Assembly (NCBI GenBank): GCA_015501075.1
Contig: JADNYJ010000035.1
Coordinates: forward strand, 186,001-250,000
Reading direction: 5' to 3'
Source of the DNA: Gymnopilus junonius
Taxonomy: Eukaryota > Basidiomycota > Agaricomycetes > Agaricales > Galerinaceae
DNA: 64,000 nucleotides
How positions within the stretch are numbered: position 1 is the stretch's first letter; every line of letters starts with the position of its first letter. The notes beneath the pieces are model-generated. The model saw nothing but the letters and a program-made list of their open reading frames with translations, searched no databases and was not told where the DNA came from. This document shows, piece after piece, positions 36,854-48,362 of this stretch. Position numbers and translations under genes: made by a program.

Positions 36854-39800
36854 TTAATGCCTGATGCGTTTTCGTCGGACTTGTATGTCAGGTATATCTA
36901 CTTCTGGTTCAGCACCATCGGCTCCATTCAGTGCAGCTGGCGAATCTGTCTCGTCCTCGTCCCGAGGCCTTTTCAATGCTTTTGGTGTCATGGTATCATC
37001 AGGTTCTTGTTGTGATTCTGAGGGAGTAAGCGATTGCATAGGCGAATCTGCATGTTCTTCAAGTAATACTTCAGGTGTCTTGTGAAGATTAGCAACCTTT
37101 TGAGCTTTTGGAGTCACGGGATTCGCGTCGGGTGAAGGATTAACGGCGACGTCTTCTTCTACAACGGCTGGGTTTCGGCGAGTAATCCTTCGTGGCTTCG
37201 GAAGTGGACGTTCGTCAACGACTTCATCTTGAGTATGCTCGCCTTCAGTGTCCTCTTCACTTGACGCAGCAGCACCAGCCTTTCTCCTTGTCCTCTTCCC
37301 CTTCGCTGATTGGGCTGTCGTATGATAAATACGATCAATGCATGGGAAGCAGGCAAAGATTAGCAGGACTGACCGTTATCCTTAGACATAATGGTAGACA
37401 ACCGCTTCTCATAAGCTCGTTGAGGCTCCCATTGTTTGGACGACGGAGCGATCTCAACCTTGGCCTCGGCAAATGCTTGGTCCATATGTGCTTTGCTAGA
37501 AAGGAAAATAGTATGTTAAATCAAGACGCAGACAATGTTCGAATGACCGATGCTTACAGTTTCAAAGCATCTCGGCTTTGAATTGGGCCGAGTAAGGGAA
37601 TTAGCACCCTGAAGAAAGTGATGGCAGATTTGAGCGACTTTTTGTTCTTATTATTTTCATAAGCTGCAATTCGCTTGATGACCCACGAGAGCAGATTAGT
37701 CTGAATGTGTATAATATATTCTGCAGGGAGGCGGCGTAGAACAGTCAGTTGGCTCCCTCGGACAACAAAACAGCCTGCAGCCATCTTGGCCAGCTGTAAA
37801 GAACTAGTCTCATCGCGAATGACTCCATCCAAGACTAAAGTGAAAGCCTAATGATAATATGTCAATTAATGTTTACTGCCAAGGAAGAAGGCACACCTCT
37901 TGAATCGCTCGAGTTAGTGTTGCCACGATGATATCAGGGTTGTCTTTCATGACATTTTCCTCTCGAAGCACGTCGATTATGACCTTTGAACATGTGTCGA
38001 ATGTTAAGTCAAGTCGTCCATAATGAGCCAGTACAACTGCCCCATGTTGAACGTTGATTGTTCCGGTACGGATAGCTCGTAAGAATGTCGAGATTACGTC
38101 AATGAAAAGGTACTCTCTTTCTAACACATCTCTCGAGTTCAGATCCGCTAACAATGATAATATTAGAAGGATGCATACAATATTTGAATCGGGACTCACA
38201 ATTTATTTTTTCTTCTTCTTCTTCGGATGAGGTTTAGAAGGTTTCGCGGTACTACCTTCCGCTTCTTCGTCTCCTTCGCTGCTGTTGTTATCACTATTCT
38301 GAGACTGGTCGTCATCGACGTTGTCGTCGAGGAAATCTGCGTATCTCTCAATTTCAGCCTGGATGTAGCCGGCGCAGCGGTGTTGTGTTTCGTCGTCCAA
38401 AGACAAGGCCAAAGAGGCGATCGGCTGGGGCGTTCCATCCAGGGAATATGAATTAGTGGACGAGAAAAGGATGTGGAGGTCAATGAGGTGCTTGAATGCC
38501 TGATAAACGGATATCAACTACACTGTACATGTCAATAGTATCCACCTGTCGTACCGCACGTCTAACTCCTTCCACAGTGTTTGACTGTGTGCCAATGGCG
38601 TATTCGACCAACTTTTCAAGTAAAGATTCTCGTTGCTCCTGGAGGATTTCCTTGTATCGAACGTCTTCTGGAGTCGGCTCCACCTCTGCTGGAAACCCCT
38701 TCGTCTTCCACATTACGTGAAATGTCAAAACATCCAGAGCTTGTTCAATCATCTAAAAAGGATTTAGTGGCATCCAAGCTTTAAAAGTCATAGAAAACGT
38801 ACCGATTCTTCTTCCTTGTGGCCTAATCTACCTCGCTCGACAAGAGCGCTGACGATATCCCAGGCGCAACTCTGTTTTCCACCTTCATTCTCTTCAACCC
38901 AAGATGTCATATTTCGAGTGCCGGATAAGATCGAAAGGCGCGTGCACCATGCACTTAAAGCAATAACCTCGTCTTCGGAGAAAGAGGCGACCTCAATTTC
39001 ATCTCTCCCCGCAATAGTATCACGAAGCTGAGTCGATAGTTCGTCTTCGAGTTCCAGAACCTTGGCGCTGTTGGTATTTGATAAGCTGGTTGCCTCCATG
39101 AAGTAACGGATGACCGTCATTGCATGCGATAATACTTTGGCTGAAGAATGCGACATGAACTGCTTGATGATATCATCCCATAAGCTTGTGTAGGCCTATC
39201 AAAGTGCAATGTAAGACAACAGGAAGAATGGTTAGGAAGATAGAGACTAACCGCGATCATACGCATTTCTAGGTATAGGTCAAGGTTCATTAAAGTAGGG
39301 ATGATGAGGACCTCCGCAATACGGTTTTGGTCTGACTGGTGTTTGATGAACAGACGGGGTAGGCCCTTAATCAAGGCTCGTGTAATATCGTTGGATACAT
39401 TCTCTTCCTCTCCCTGAAAATGCCTCATTCAGTTAAACGCCATAGATTGTAGTGAATTTGAAATTGCCTTTTTGCCATTGACAGATTCTTCTTTCGCTCG
39501 CCTGATAGCCGCGACCATGACCTCTAGGAGTGTGCTTTCCTCATTCTCTTCCAATCTCCAGGCATCGTCAACTACAAAATCGTCATTTTGTTTCTTGCCG
39601 TTGGCACGAGCTTTGGGTTTGGGCACCAACCCAAGCTGACTATCGTTCTCTGATGCAGAGTGATCCAGGAGGAGAAGATCGAGGAGGGCCTCCCAGTCGC
39701 CTATTGGCTCGACGTGGTCCCACAGTGCTTCAACTGCCAGCGCCACCCGGCTTCGGTCCTCAGGGCCAATGAGAGCGACTACGTCTCTTCTCCTATTGAC

Positions 39801-41674
39801 ACGGCGAGACCGCCCATCTCCATCATCGCCTATCTCGGATTCTTCAGTGTCTCCGACCAGTACGTCAAGAGCCTTGGTCCACTTAACAAGGAGGGAAGCG
39901 AGCACCTTGAACCCGATTCGCTCTTTGTCCTTGTCACTTGGCTTATGTTGCCGATTTATTTCTTCTTCTACTTCTTCTTCCCAAACAGCATGTACAAGGG
40001 GACTGACAGCCTTGCGAACTTTCGCTTCTTCATCAAATAGAAGCAAGCATAGCCTCTCTTTCTGCTCCTCTTCCAGAGGAAAATGAGTCTCGATGTCACT
40101 GAGAACGTGTATGACAGCAACTCGAATAGAAAGGTCGACATCCGAAGTAGCCATTTCAAGAAGACGGGTTCTGAACCGCTCGGTAAAGAGAGTAAGAGAA
40201 GGAATATACTCGGCTTGGTTGTATACTCCAGAGAGTGCCTTGACTGCCTCCAGGCGGACATGGTTGTTGACATCGGACAAAACCCAACCAACGTAACGGA
40301 GATAGTGGGCGTCGAGGAAGTGTTCAGGGTACTTTCTCAGCCACAAACCAAGAGCGCGGACGCAATCTGCTCGGATATTTGGATCAAGGTCGCGGAAACG
40401 ATGAACAAATACGCTGTAACAATCATTAGCGTTAACAAATACAGCATGATTTTGGGGGCCCAACTTACCCGTCCACAAATTCCTTGATGTAGGCTTTCAA
40501 CTTGTTCTGCGTTCGCTTGATGCTCTGAGACTTAACTTCCAACTCCTTCAATCGTGCATTGCCCCCCTTTGCGCCCTTACGCTTCTTTTCGCCCTCTCTC
40601 TGGCGTGTTACAACCTCAGCTTCCTTGTCCGTCGCAGCTGCGACATCACAGAGTGCTGTTTCGGCCTCTAGGGCAATGACAGTGGCAGTATGTCGAAAAC
40701 TTCTTATCTGGGAAGATGACATGGAAACGACCCATTGCTGTAGTGTCTCCATCATTTGAGTAGAATAGAGCACACCAAGATCAGAAGCAGAGATAATAAG
40801 CCGTTCTATCCACTCTGAAAGTGACCTGCGGAACCTTTTGAAGACAGGAAGTTTAGAGGTGAGAGGGTAAATAGGGGAATTTTCCTGCAGGAGGCATAGA
40901 TCAACGCGTGCTACAATAGAATTTGCGATAACGACATACCTGCTTCAACGATTCTGTAAAATCGTCAAGGGTGCTGACAATACCATCAAAGTCGAGGGCT
41001 TGATCGGCATCAACTGAGTCGTTACAACCACACGAGCGCAAGACGAGATTAATGAGCTCGGCTAGGGCAGCTTCTGGAGACTGTTGGAGAGACTCAAGAA
41101 AATCTTCCGCACTGGACTGTAGCGGGGATGCGGGATTCATGATAGCGTCTACAGGCATGCTTTAATACAATTACTAGATAGACGATGTAGGCGCACTCAC
41201 TAAATAGAGGATTATCGGGGGAAATTTTCGTGTCCTTTGCAACTTGCTCCGCATCATACGCATCATCTCCTCCTTTGGGTTTTCTTCCTCTACGTGTTGG
41301 CACCTTGGGTGGCTTTGGGGACGTGGCCTTTTCTGTGCGAGGTTTCTTGGTTGATTTGGTCTTGGGAGACGATTTTGACTTTGACATCTTAGCTGAAGAG
41401 TCCTTGGTCTTGCGGCCTCGGGACTCTTCCCTCCATCATCGTTTTCATCCTCCGCGTCGGTTTCTGGTTGATCTGCGTCAACATCTGGATGCGCGTCCCC
41501 CTCAGCGTCGCTGTCATTGCGCTTACGCTTGCGAGTCGCCGGCGCTGGGTGGAAGATGAATACTGCAATAGAAGTACACTAAAGAATAAACACACCAGAA
41601 GCAAAATGCTGGACTGCCTTTCTGTCTCTCTGGGAACGCCTAGGGGCTGAAGGGGTAGGCTGAGTGTCGGACAT
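36854..41674 (-). CDS. SCC3: Cohesin subunit Scc3 (STAG/stromalin family)
   Basis: A HEAT-repeat subunit of nuclear cohesin that binds Scc1 and DNA. The ATG at 41674 gives MSDTQPTPSAPRRSQRDRKA; a basic/acidic N-terminal tail follows (RKRKRNDSDAEGDAHPDVDA, KSSPKTKSTKKPRTEK). The conserved body starts with NPLFNAIMNPASPLQSSAED and includes the stromalin conservative domain, VFVHRFRDLDPNIRADCVRA, LGLWLRKYPEHFLDAHYLRY, VGWVLSDVNNHVRLEAVKAL (about 40250-40430). HEAT-like helices follow, then an acidic/basic C-terminal tail ending QVRRKRIRH. More than ten introns. Two frame breaks need one base each: GGG at 41420-41422 (GGKSP to RGRKTKDSSAKM) and a T6 run at 38206-38211 (PKKKKK to INSDLNSRDVLE). 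Because the gene is essential, I read these as assembly errors. Confidence 0.88.
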
Positions 41675-41886
41675 GGAGGTAAAGGTGTGACAGTCGCGTC
41701 GCGTTGTTTGTCGACCGGTGCTAAAGTCACACATGTAACTCATTGTCACTCTCCCTATACTCGACATTCCATGTTGCTTACCACCAGCTTCAGCCAAAAA
41801 CTGTCCTACAGAGGACAGGTTCTGTGAAGACTTTGATTTTGAGAGGAGGTGACCTCCCATTCTCGACGTCCACGACCGTGATTTTC

Positions 41887-42189
41887 ATGGCCAACGCCGG
41901 TCCAGAGCTACCGACAGGCTATGTCCCCAGTCCACTTCTCAGGCATTCCCTCAATGCGCATGCACACCAATTCCAAGAGCTATGTGATTTCATCATCTTA
42001 AAAGGGAGAACTAGTCTCTTCCGTAAAAAGCTGTGAACAGAAGAAATTTCAAACCAAAAGGTAGTCCTCCGATCTCTGGAGGCACAAGTCGATCGGATCG
42101 AACTCCATACAGTGAAATCCAGCAGCGCTGTCCTGATTATTGATGTCTTTTCTAGAATCTCCATCAAAAATGTATGCTGCTGCCAGTGA
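41887..42189 (+). pseudogene. Small ORF with an in-frame stop, function unknown
   Basis: The ATG at 41887 gives MANAGPELPTGYVPSPLLRH and runs to RTSLFRKKL, where TGA (42034-42036) stops it. The same frame continues without a break as TEEISNQKVVLRSLEAQVDR, then IELHTVKSSSAVLIID, to a stop at 42189. The downstream part looks like real coding sequence with a coiled-coil tendency, so this may be a gene fragment with a point nonsense mutation. It could also be chance. It lies just upstream of, and divergent from, SCC3. Confidence 0.35.
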
Positions 42190-44375
42190 CAGTCGAATGG
42201 TTCTCGAATTCTAAAGGACATAAGGTGCTCCTGGAAGCAAAAGATCTCGAAGTAAAACGCCTTCGGAAGGGGAAAAACTGGTCAAGGAATATCCCAGCCA
42301 AGATCAAATGGTTGTCAATGATCTCGTGTTCGGGAAACTGATGCGCACCGTGCACGGGGTGAATCGTTGTATTATCTATGGACAGAAATTTTCATTCAAC
42401 TAACTAACAAATGTTCAAGGCTTTGAAGATGTATGTTTCAAACTTTCCAGAGTCTCTTTGGCTGTACTTATGTGCACAATACTCTGTCAATCACCGAACA
42501 ACATGGGTAGACTTCTATGAACGAACGGTATGGCCCATAAAGCGCGCGCCTCCTTATTACTGCATCTCCCCGAATGAGAACCTTTTCACTGGAGAAAGGA
42601 AGCGTTGTCATTTTGACCTCAGATAACTTGTTGGATTTGGTCTCTAGCAAGGCTGCTGCATTCGTAGTGCTCAAGGTGGCCAACTGCTTACTTGAGAAGA
42701 TACAAAGCAGGACAACACCACATTCAAAATATAAATTATGTGGTGAACTTGACACGTCACGGTTTTACTTTCATGCCAAAGCGACATGCGATGGGATCGT
42801 TCTTCAACGACTGCTACACGAGCTGTACTCCTCTTGTAACATGAAACAAATCACCCTCCTTGGCGCTGAGCCACAGTGTAAACAAAATTTCGCCGTCCGG
42901 TTCTTTTACTTCCACTTGAGCTAAGTAAGAAATCCGACTAGTTTGAAGTTCACCGCTGTTCACAGATTGTGCCGGGTCTACGTATGCATTTCGAATCCCT
43001 GGGCCCTAATCCCCGAGAGCGTCGTGTTCCATTTTTAGCTGGAAAGTTTTCAGAGTCGTGCTCGAAACGAAATTAGATGTGAGGCGGCAGCCCTTCTCCG
43101 ATAAAAATTTAAGCCTAAAGCCAACCTAAACTGGAGTTTTCGAAGATTCCTGATTCCTCAGATATTCGTTTCAAAGGCAGAGATTTGGATAAATCATTTT
43201 CAAGCACGTAGCTGTCACTCAAATATCTTCATGAAGTATATATCTCTATAATTGGGGCGGATGGATGGATCAATCTGGATCTACAGCAGGAATGGAACTG
43301 GAAGAGCAGGTACATACAAAGGGCCAAGGCACGCCCCGACTGCGCCCCGACATTCTGTTCCGTTACGGTCAAGTACTCCGCATTTGTGCCTGCCTGATCA
43401 TGATCCGTCACTTTTCTCGGCTCCTTTTCTGCATACGTAACGCCGCAGGAAGACTCCGTATGTTGCTGCTTGCAGGCTTATAATTATCTGAGGTCAGTAA
43501 CTTGGAGGCAGAGTTCTTTGCAGATCCGCTGATAATCATACTTAATAGCAGTGCACTTCACCAAAACATCGTGGATGACGTTCATTCCGATTCCGAGGAC
43601 CAGGCGATCTCTGACGGTAGAGGCGATGCCAAGTGCCAAAATTTGCCATTACAAACGTCACCAATCGTTTCATGAGCCTGACAGCCTTTAGGAATTTTTT
43701 CTTTTTCATTAGAGGGCTTGAATGGTCGGACTCCAAGTTTTTCCAGCAGTTGCTCCAGTCAAATGCTCAATTTACCACCTTCGCTATCGGAAATATGCTG
43801 TGCGAAAGCAGCTTAGTGAGTGCAGGGCGATTGTGAGTCGGTACTTATCGAAATCTAGCGGTGTCTATTTGGAAAGCTTGTGGCTTCTTTTGCACAGTAG
43901 CCAAATATTCAGTCAATGATCCGAGTCATGTAGCATGGGGGACTAAGACTGCCAAAGGTGTGTGGGACGGGCATAGAAGTCTGTTCGAAAGCCTATTTTA
44001 GTGGTTTTACGCACATCACTCACGGACAACCTGAGAAGATTGTTCTGAAATGTCGGTGCCCGGCGTAAACCTTGCTTGCTTGGGCAACGGGTTCAATCCT
44101 CTTGGTGCGTTATTTTTTATAAACTTCCGTCTGGCCAACAGGGGGTTTCTCGTTTGTGGGTTTAGCGCTCATCATGGCTGCCAGATTCTCAATTTCGGTA
44201 ACAAAATGCACGACATCCGAGTACGACAGCTGATGCCGAATCGGAAGGAGCCAATCCAGAAAGGGATGACGATTAGGCCTCCTGTTTATATCCCTACGAT
44301 GTCGGGAATTGCAAGCTATAAGTAGCGATGTCGCATATTTTCTCAAATTTAGCGACCGCCACCCTCTGTATCCAA
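42190..44375. other. Gene-poor interval
   Basis: About 2.2 kb. One ORF with an ATG at 42574 (to 42924, +, 116 residues, MRTFSLEKGSVVILTSDNLL) overlaps an equally open frame on the other strand (42468-42755) and has no known domain. The rest holds only short ORFs. I see no RNA gene that folds convincingly. Confidence 0.3.
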
Positions 44376-45765
44376 ATGATGTCCCATCCCCCTAAAGTTA
44401 GGCCTATTTCCTACTCAGAAGCTGTGGAGACCTTCAACAGCCAGGAGGTTCAAACCGACATGAATGATGCGTGTGGCAAGCTTGCTCATGCGATGAGCTT
44501 GATGATGGAGAAGTTCGACGCAATCACAAAACAAATGCATACCATCGACCTCCTTAGACTCAACGCACCCTTTAAGCCTAAGTGGGACTCGATGCGTCAG
44601 GTGGGTTGCCCGACTTCCCCCCTTTTTCGTTTCTAACATGTACAGTACCCTGACTCATTGATTTCAAAATCTAGGATTTGGCCGAGATCCTTTGGCAATT
44701 TCGCACGAACTCTGGTGTCATATCCGGGCGGTTGAAATGCGAGTCTTTCCGACTTCCTAGCTACTTTCTATTAAGGGCCGCTCATTTTTTTCTCTAGTAT
44801 TTTGTAGCGCTGTCCTTCCTATGGCGGCAAGTATCATGGGTTTAAATTCAGCACGATCCACCCATCACAATGAAAGCCTGCAAGTATTACAATCTTACAT
44901 GTCGGCACGTCCTGAACTGTTCATTTTAGTGCTTTGTGATCTAACAAATATCACAGATTTCTGCAGAACACGCAGCGCTCACCAGATCTCTCGTTGAGCG
45001 GACTGCCCGACTCAGCACTCGACTAAACGCCTTCACAATCGAATTGACTAAGTTTGTCGGTCATAATACAACAGGCGGTCAGCACGAAATGTGGGACTTA
45101 GCGCAGAAGTTATCTGAACTTGATGTTCAAGTACAACAGTAAGTCACTGCCTTATCCTTAGGATAATGACGGACTTATTGACCATTAAATAGTCTGTTTA
45201 CCGTGGTACGTTCTACTGAAGCATTACAGTATTCCAATCTCCGCGTCCTAACCTGTCCTTCTTTAGACCAATGAATTATCTAATGTAGACGTTATGCACC
45301 TCCTCTTCACGTCCTCTAGAATGATTTCATATGTTGGTCGTACGCCTGGTAGATCAAATATTACCAGAAGGCATATAGTAAGTGTCCATTCCTGCTCATG
45401 GTCAATCAAAGTCCTAATTTGTTGAGATTTTGGATGGTGACCTCAAAGATATCGGTAGGGCTTATGAAAACACCGATCGTAAGTCACAATTTCAGAGCTT
45501 CCAATGCTTACTCAAATATCGATTTTCGTTAGGTAAAAGAAACGAGGTGGCCCATGCGCAGTATGCCTCGCAGTTGCGCCAAAATCGCACCGATCCTCTA
45601 GCCATAGCGCAGACAATGGTTTCAACCTATTTCTCAGATCAGACCCTGACTTCCGAATCTGTCCTGGGGTTATTCCTGTCCATATGGTCGCGACTGCGGA
45701 CCGACTGCAGTGAAATATTCCACTGGATCAAAAATCCAAGCCATGTCGTAAGCACGATCGTTTAA
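44376..45765 (+). CDS. Hypothetical multi-exon protein with helical segments
   Basis: The ATG at 44376 gives MMSHPPKVRPISYSEAVETF, then VQTDMNDACGKLAHAMSLMM and FKPKWDSMRQ. A GT-AG intron joins to DLAEILWQFRTNSGVISGR. Later exons read ISAEHAALTRSLVERTARLS, NAFTIELTKFVGHNTTGGQH, MWDLAQKLSELDVQVQQ, TNELSNVDVMHLLFTSSRMI, ILDGDLKDIGRAYENTDR and RNEVAHAQYASQLRQNRTDP, ending HWIKNPSHVVSTIV at 45765. Exon boundaries between 44700 and 45420 are uncertain. The product is mostly helical and amphipathic. I recognise no family; it looks lineage-specific. Confidence 0.45.
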
Positions 45766-47160
45766 CGGACTCCATAAGTCCTAAATCTTTAATACCAGGC
45801 AGTTCCATCCGTCGTCTCATGTTATGTGGAAAGTGGATGTACACTTCACTTGCCCCTCGCAACCGCGCTCGATGTTTATGCCGCCTGGGCTGATCCAAAC
45901 GCGGTACACGGGTAAAATATCGGTGGATCATCCTCCTTCGTGACTTTAAGTTTCATACACTCGCTCTCGCTTCTTGCTTTTTCGCATGTATGGTTGTATT
46001 GTTTTTCGTTACCATCCATTAATACAGTTACCTCCATTTGTCCGGATGCCCACAAGGTAGCAGAGTGCTTGCAACTCGTTTCAGACTTATAGCTTGAATA
46101 TAGCTTGCGAAATCTCGTCCTACATTGTGAGGCGTCTATGTGTTATTTATGCTATTCTCGTATGTTTCTTTACTACATTTGGTATTGTAGGGCTTGCGAC
46201 AGAAAGTGTAGATGGCTATACCTAAAGAAGGGGTACACTTAACGGTCCCGAACCTTTGATCAACAGGAGTGATCCGGTAAGTAAGCTAGTGATCTCCTGG
46301 AATGTCGGAAGTTTCGGAGGATTTAAGATTTTGAACTGTATGAGCGTGGTACAAGTACAGGCATGTGCCGAAGAGCGCACTCGGCAACGAGACTACGATG
46401 TATACCATAAGTCTTAAGGACCAGCGTGGACTCCGGAGCATCGTTTTGAGAACAAGGACATCCCGGACGGAAGCTTGCTGAATTTGGTGAGGTGTGCTCG
46501 TCATCGCCGTTTTCCCACGATGGTCATATAATAAGCGCCCGTTGGGAGGGCCAAGGTCAGAAACAGGGAGGATCAAGGCGAAAGGTATAACAAATCGGAC
46601 TAAGACATAAGACAGCGGAAAAACCCCGCAGGGTTGTCTTCTGCAAGCACAATATCGCTTCCTAGAACAGGCTTATACTAGCACATGCTCCAGAATGAGT
46701 AGCTGTCGACTGTTCCCACTACCTTTAGGTAGAGGGCCTTGTCCATTTTTCAAAATCGCGTTTTGGCAGGAGATTTTGTGGCTGTGGCGTAAGTCCGTAA
46801 ATGGAATCCCTTCCCACGTATCTTGGACCACATTCTCTCTTTTGTTCTTCCATCTCCTCCTTCCTGCTTGTCTTCCTTTTGCTTCTCCCCTCGTGTCGTC
46901 CCTTTACCATTACTGTTGATGACCACCAGGTGTCTACCGTTTATGACCGTGATGCAGCTCAGTCTCGTATCTCTGTCTAGTTTCTCGTACAACCCTTGAA
47001 AGACGTCGACAACGCTCCTTTCCTGCTCTTATTTCTGTCGACACGTCTCGAGAGCCTCTCGCTTGTCAAATCCCTTTGAACTGTGTGGACTCGCTTGCGT
47101 ATGACGTTGTTTTAGGTCGTGACTGGCGAGATTATTGTCGCACCTCGGATTATCGTGCTG
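45766..47160. other. Gene-poor interval
   Basis: About 1.4 kb with only short ORFs on both strands; pyrimidine-rich stretches around 46830-46920 and 46970-47070 may belong to the promoter of the next putative gene. No recognised domain. Confidence 0.3.
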
Positions 47161-47981
47161 ATGGCGTCTACCGCAGGAGGTGGCCTTGGCATCATTGGTT
47201 CAAGACGAAGCGCCTCGAATGCGGAAACGACTCAGGCTCGAGAGTGGAAGCCCGTCAGAATTTCTGCCGATGAATCTCTCTATTTTTCTGCATCATCGCT
47301 CCACCCCTATCGTCCTCCCACTTGTGAATCTTAATCACCTGGTGCGATTTTCTCACAATTCCTTCTATCTGTTCTTATTTGCTCTTTTTAGTGTCTTTGT
47401 GTAGCGATATTGCTTCGGATGTCTTAGGCAGTGACTCCGTAAGTGCATATCAATCTGGTGACTCGTCATCTTATGATGGTGGATCGTTCCCTGCTAGACC
47501 TATTGATATCCCAACATTTACCTCATGAAAAAGCATCACCAATTACTTCTCCGCTTCCGGAGACTGATGGTGACTTGCTCGCCTTAATAGAGGACTTGAA
47601 TAAAACTTTGTCTCTTGCTCTTGCTCATAAACACCACCTTTCCTCCTCTGTGAGAAAAGGTGCAAAAAGTGTGAGCAGAGAACATTTAGGGTGTCCTTCA
47701 ATGAAATGTCGGTCTCAACACTTCGTCAGAATGTATCAGCACAATTCAAAGAGTATGGAATTGTAAACCAGCATTGGCAGATCGTTCCGGTACGTCTGTA
47801 TCACGACAGAGACAAGGAATTAACCTCAATGTTATCCAAGGTCAATGCTGACCAAGAATTTATACCGGGTACAATGTCTGATAATTCGTTGTATTGCAGT
47901 AAAGTAATCAGGATTTACGAATACATCTGCTGTCGAGTCAAGGGAAACAGGTCCTATTCGCATCGGGAGTTAGAGGAATAG
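47161..47981 (+). CDS. Putative lineage-specific gene, structure uncertain
   Basis: The ATG at 47161 gives MASTAGGGLGIIGSRRSASN. Further coding-like pieces are DIASDVLGSDSVSAYQSGDS (from about 47406), LLALIEDLNKTLSLALAHKH (47569-47640) and MSVSTLRQNVSAQFKEYGIV with LYHDRDKELTSMLSKVNADQ, ending at 47981. The pieces lie in different frames and would need introns or frame repairs. The segment around 47570 has coiled-coil character. I recognise no family; the pieces could be remnants of a decayed gene. Confidence 0.3.
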
Positions 47982-48362
47982 CGGGCTATGCCGCTAGCGG
48001 GCCCTACTGCGTTATTTATCCTTAAATGCAGATGAGATGTACGATTGGACTGCACTTTTTTTATTCACTCTTCAGTTCTAGAGCCTGAACATCTGTTCCG
48101 TTCTTCCGTCCTAAATATCTAGTATAGTATACAAGAAGCTTGATATAAATGCTATAAAAAGGGGTCCAAGAACTACACTACAAGAACTACACTACAAGAT
48201 CATCAAGAGGATGGCCCACCAATACGAATTTTATTTATTACATGGTATTAAATTTGTCCGTTGTATGACGAGAAAAGAGGATGGAGCTTTGTTGAACATG
48301 AAAGACGACAAACGAGATGAATAAAAAATGCATGGAATCATGTATGTAACGCGATAAAACAA
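47982..48362. other. Intergenic, probable 3' UTR space
   Basis: AT-rich spacer before the stop of the F-box/WD40 gene. It contains a short direct repeat, AAGAACTACACTAC, at 48168-48181 and 48183-48196. No gene seen. Confidence 0.4.

Noticed and set aside
42468..42924. Overlapping open frames on both strands
   Set aside because: Neither product matches a family, and both are similarly open, so coding potential cannot be assigned.
44060..44110. GGTTCAATCC, which resembles a tRNA gene B box
   Set aside because: The T stem around it pairs poorly and no A box, acceptor stem or anticodon arm can be drawn.
48168..48196. Two copies of AAGAACTACACTAC
   Set aside because: Only two short copies in an AT-rich UTR; not a CRISPR or satellite array.
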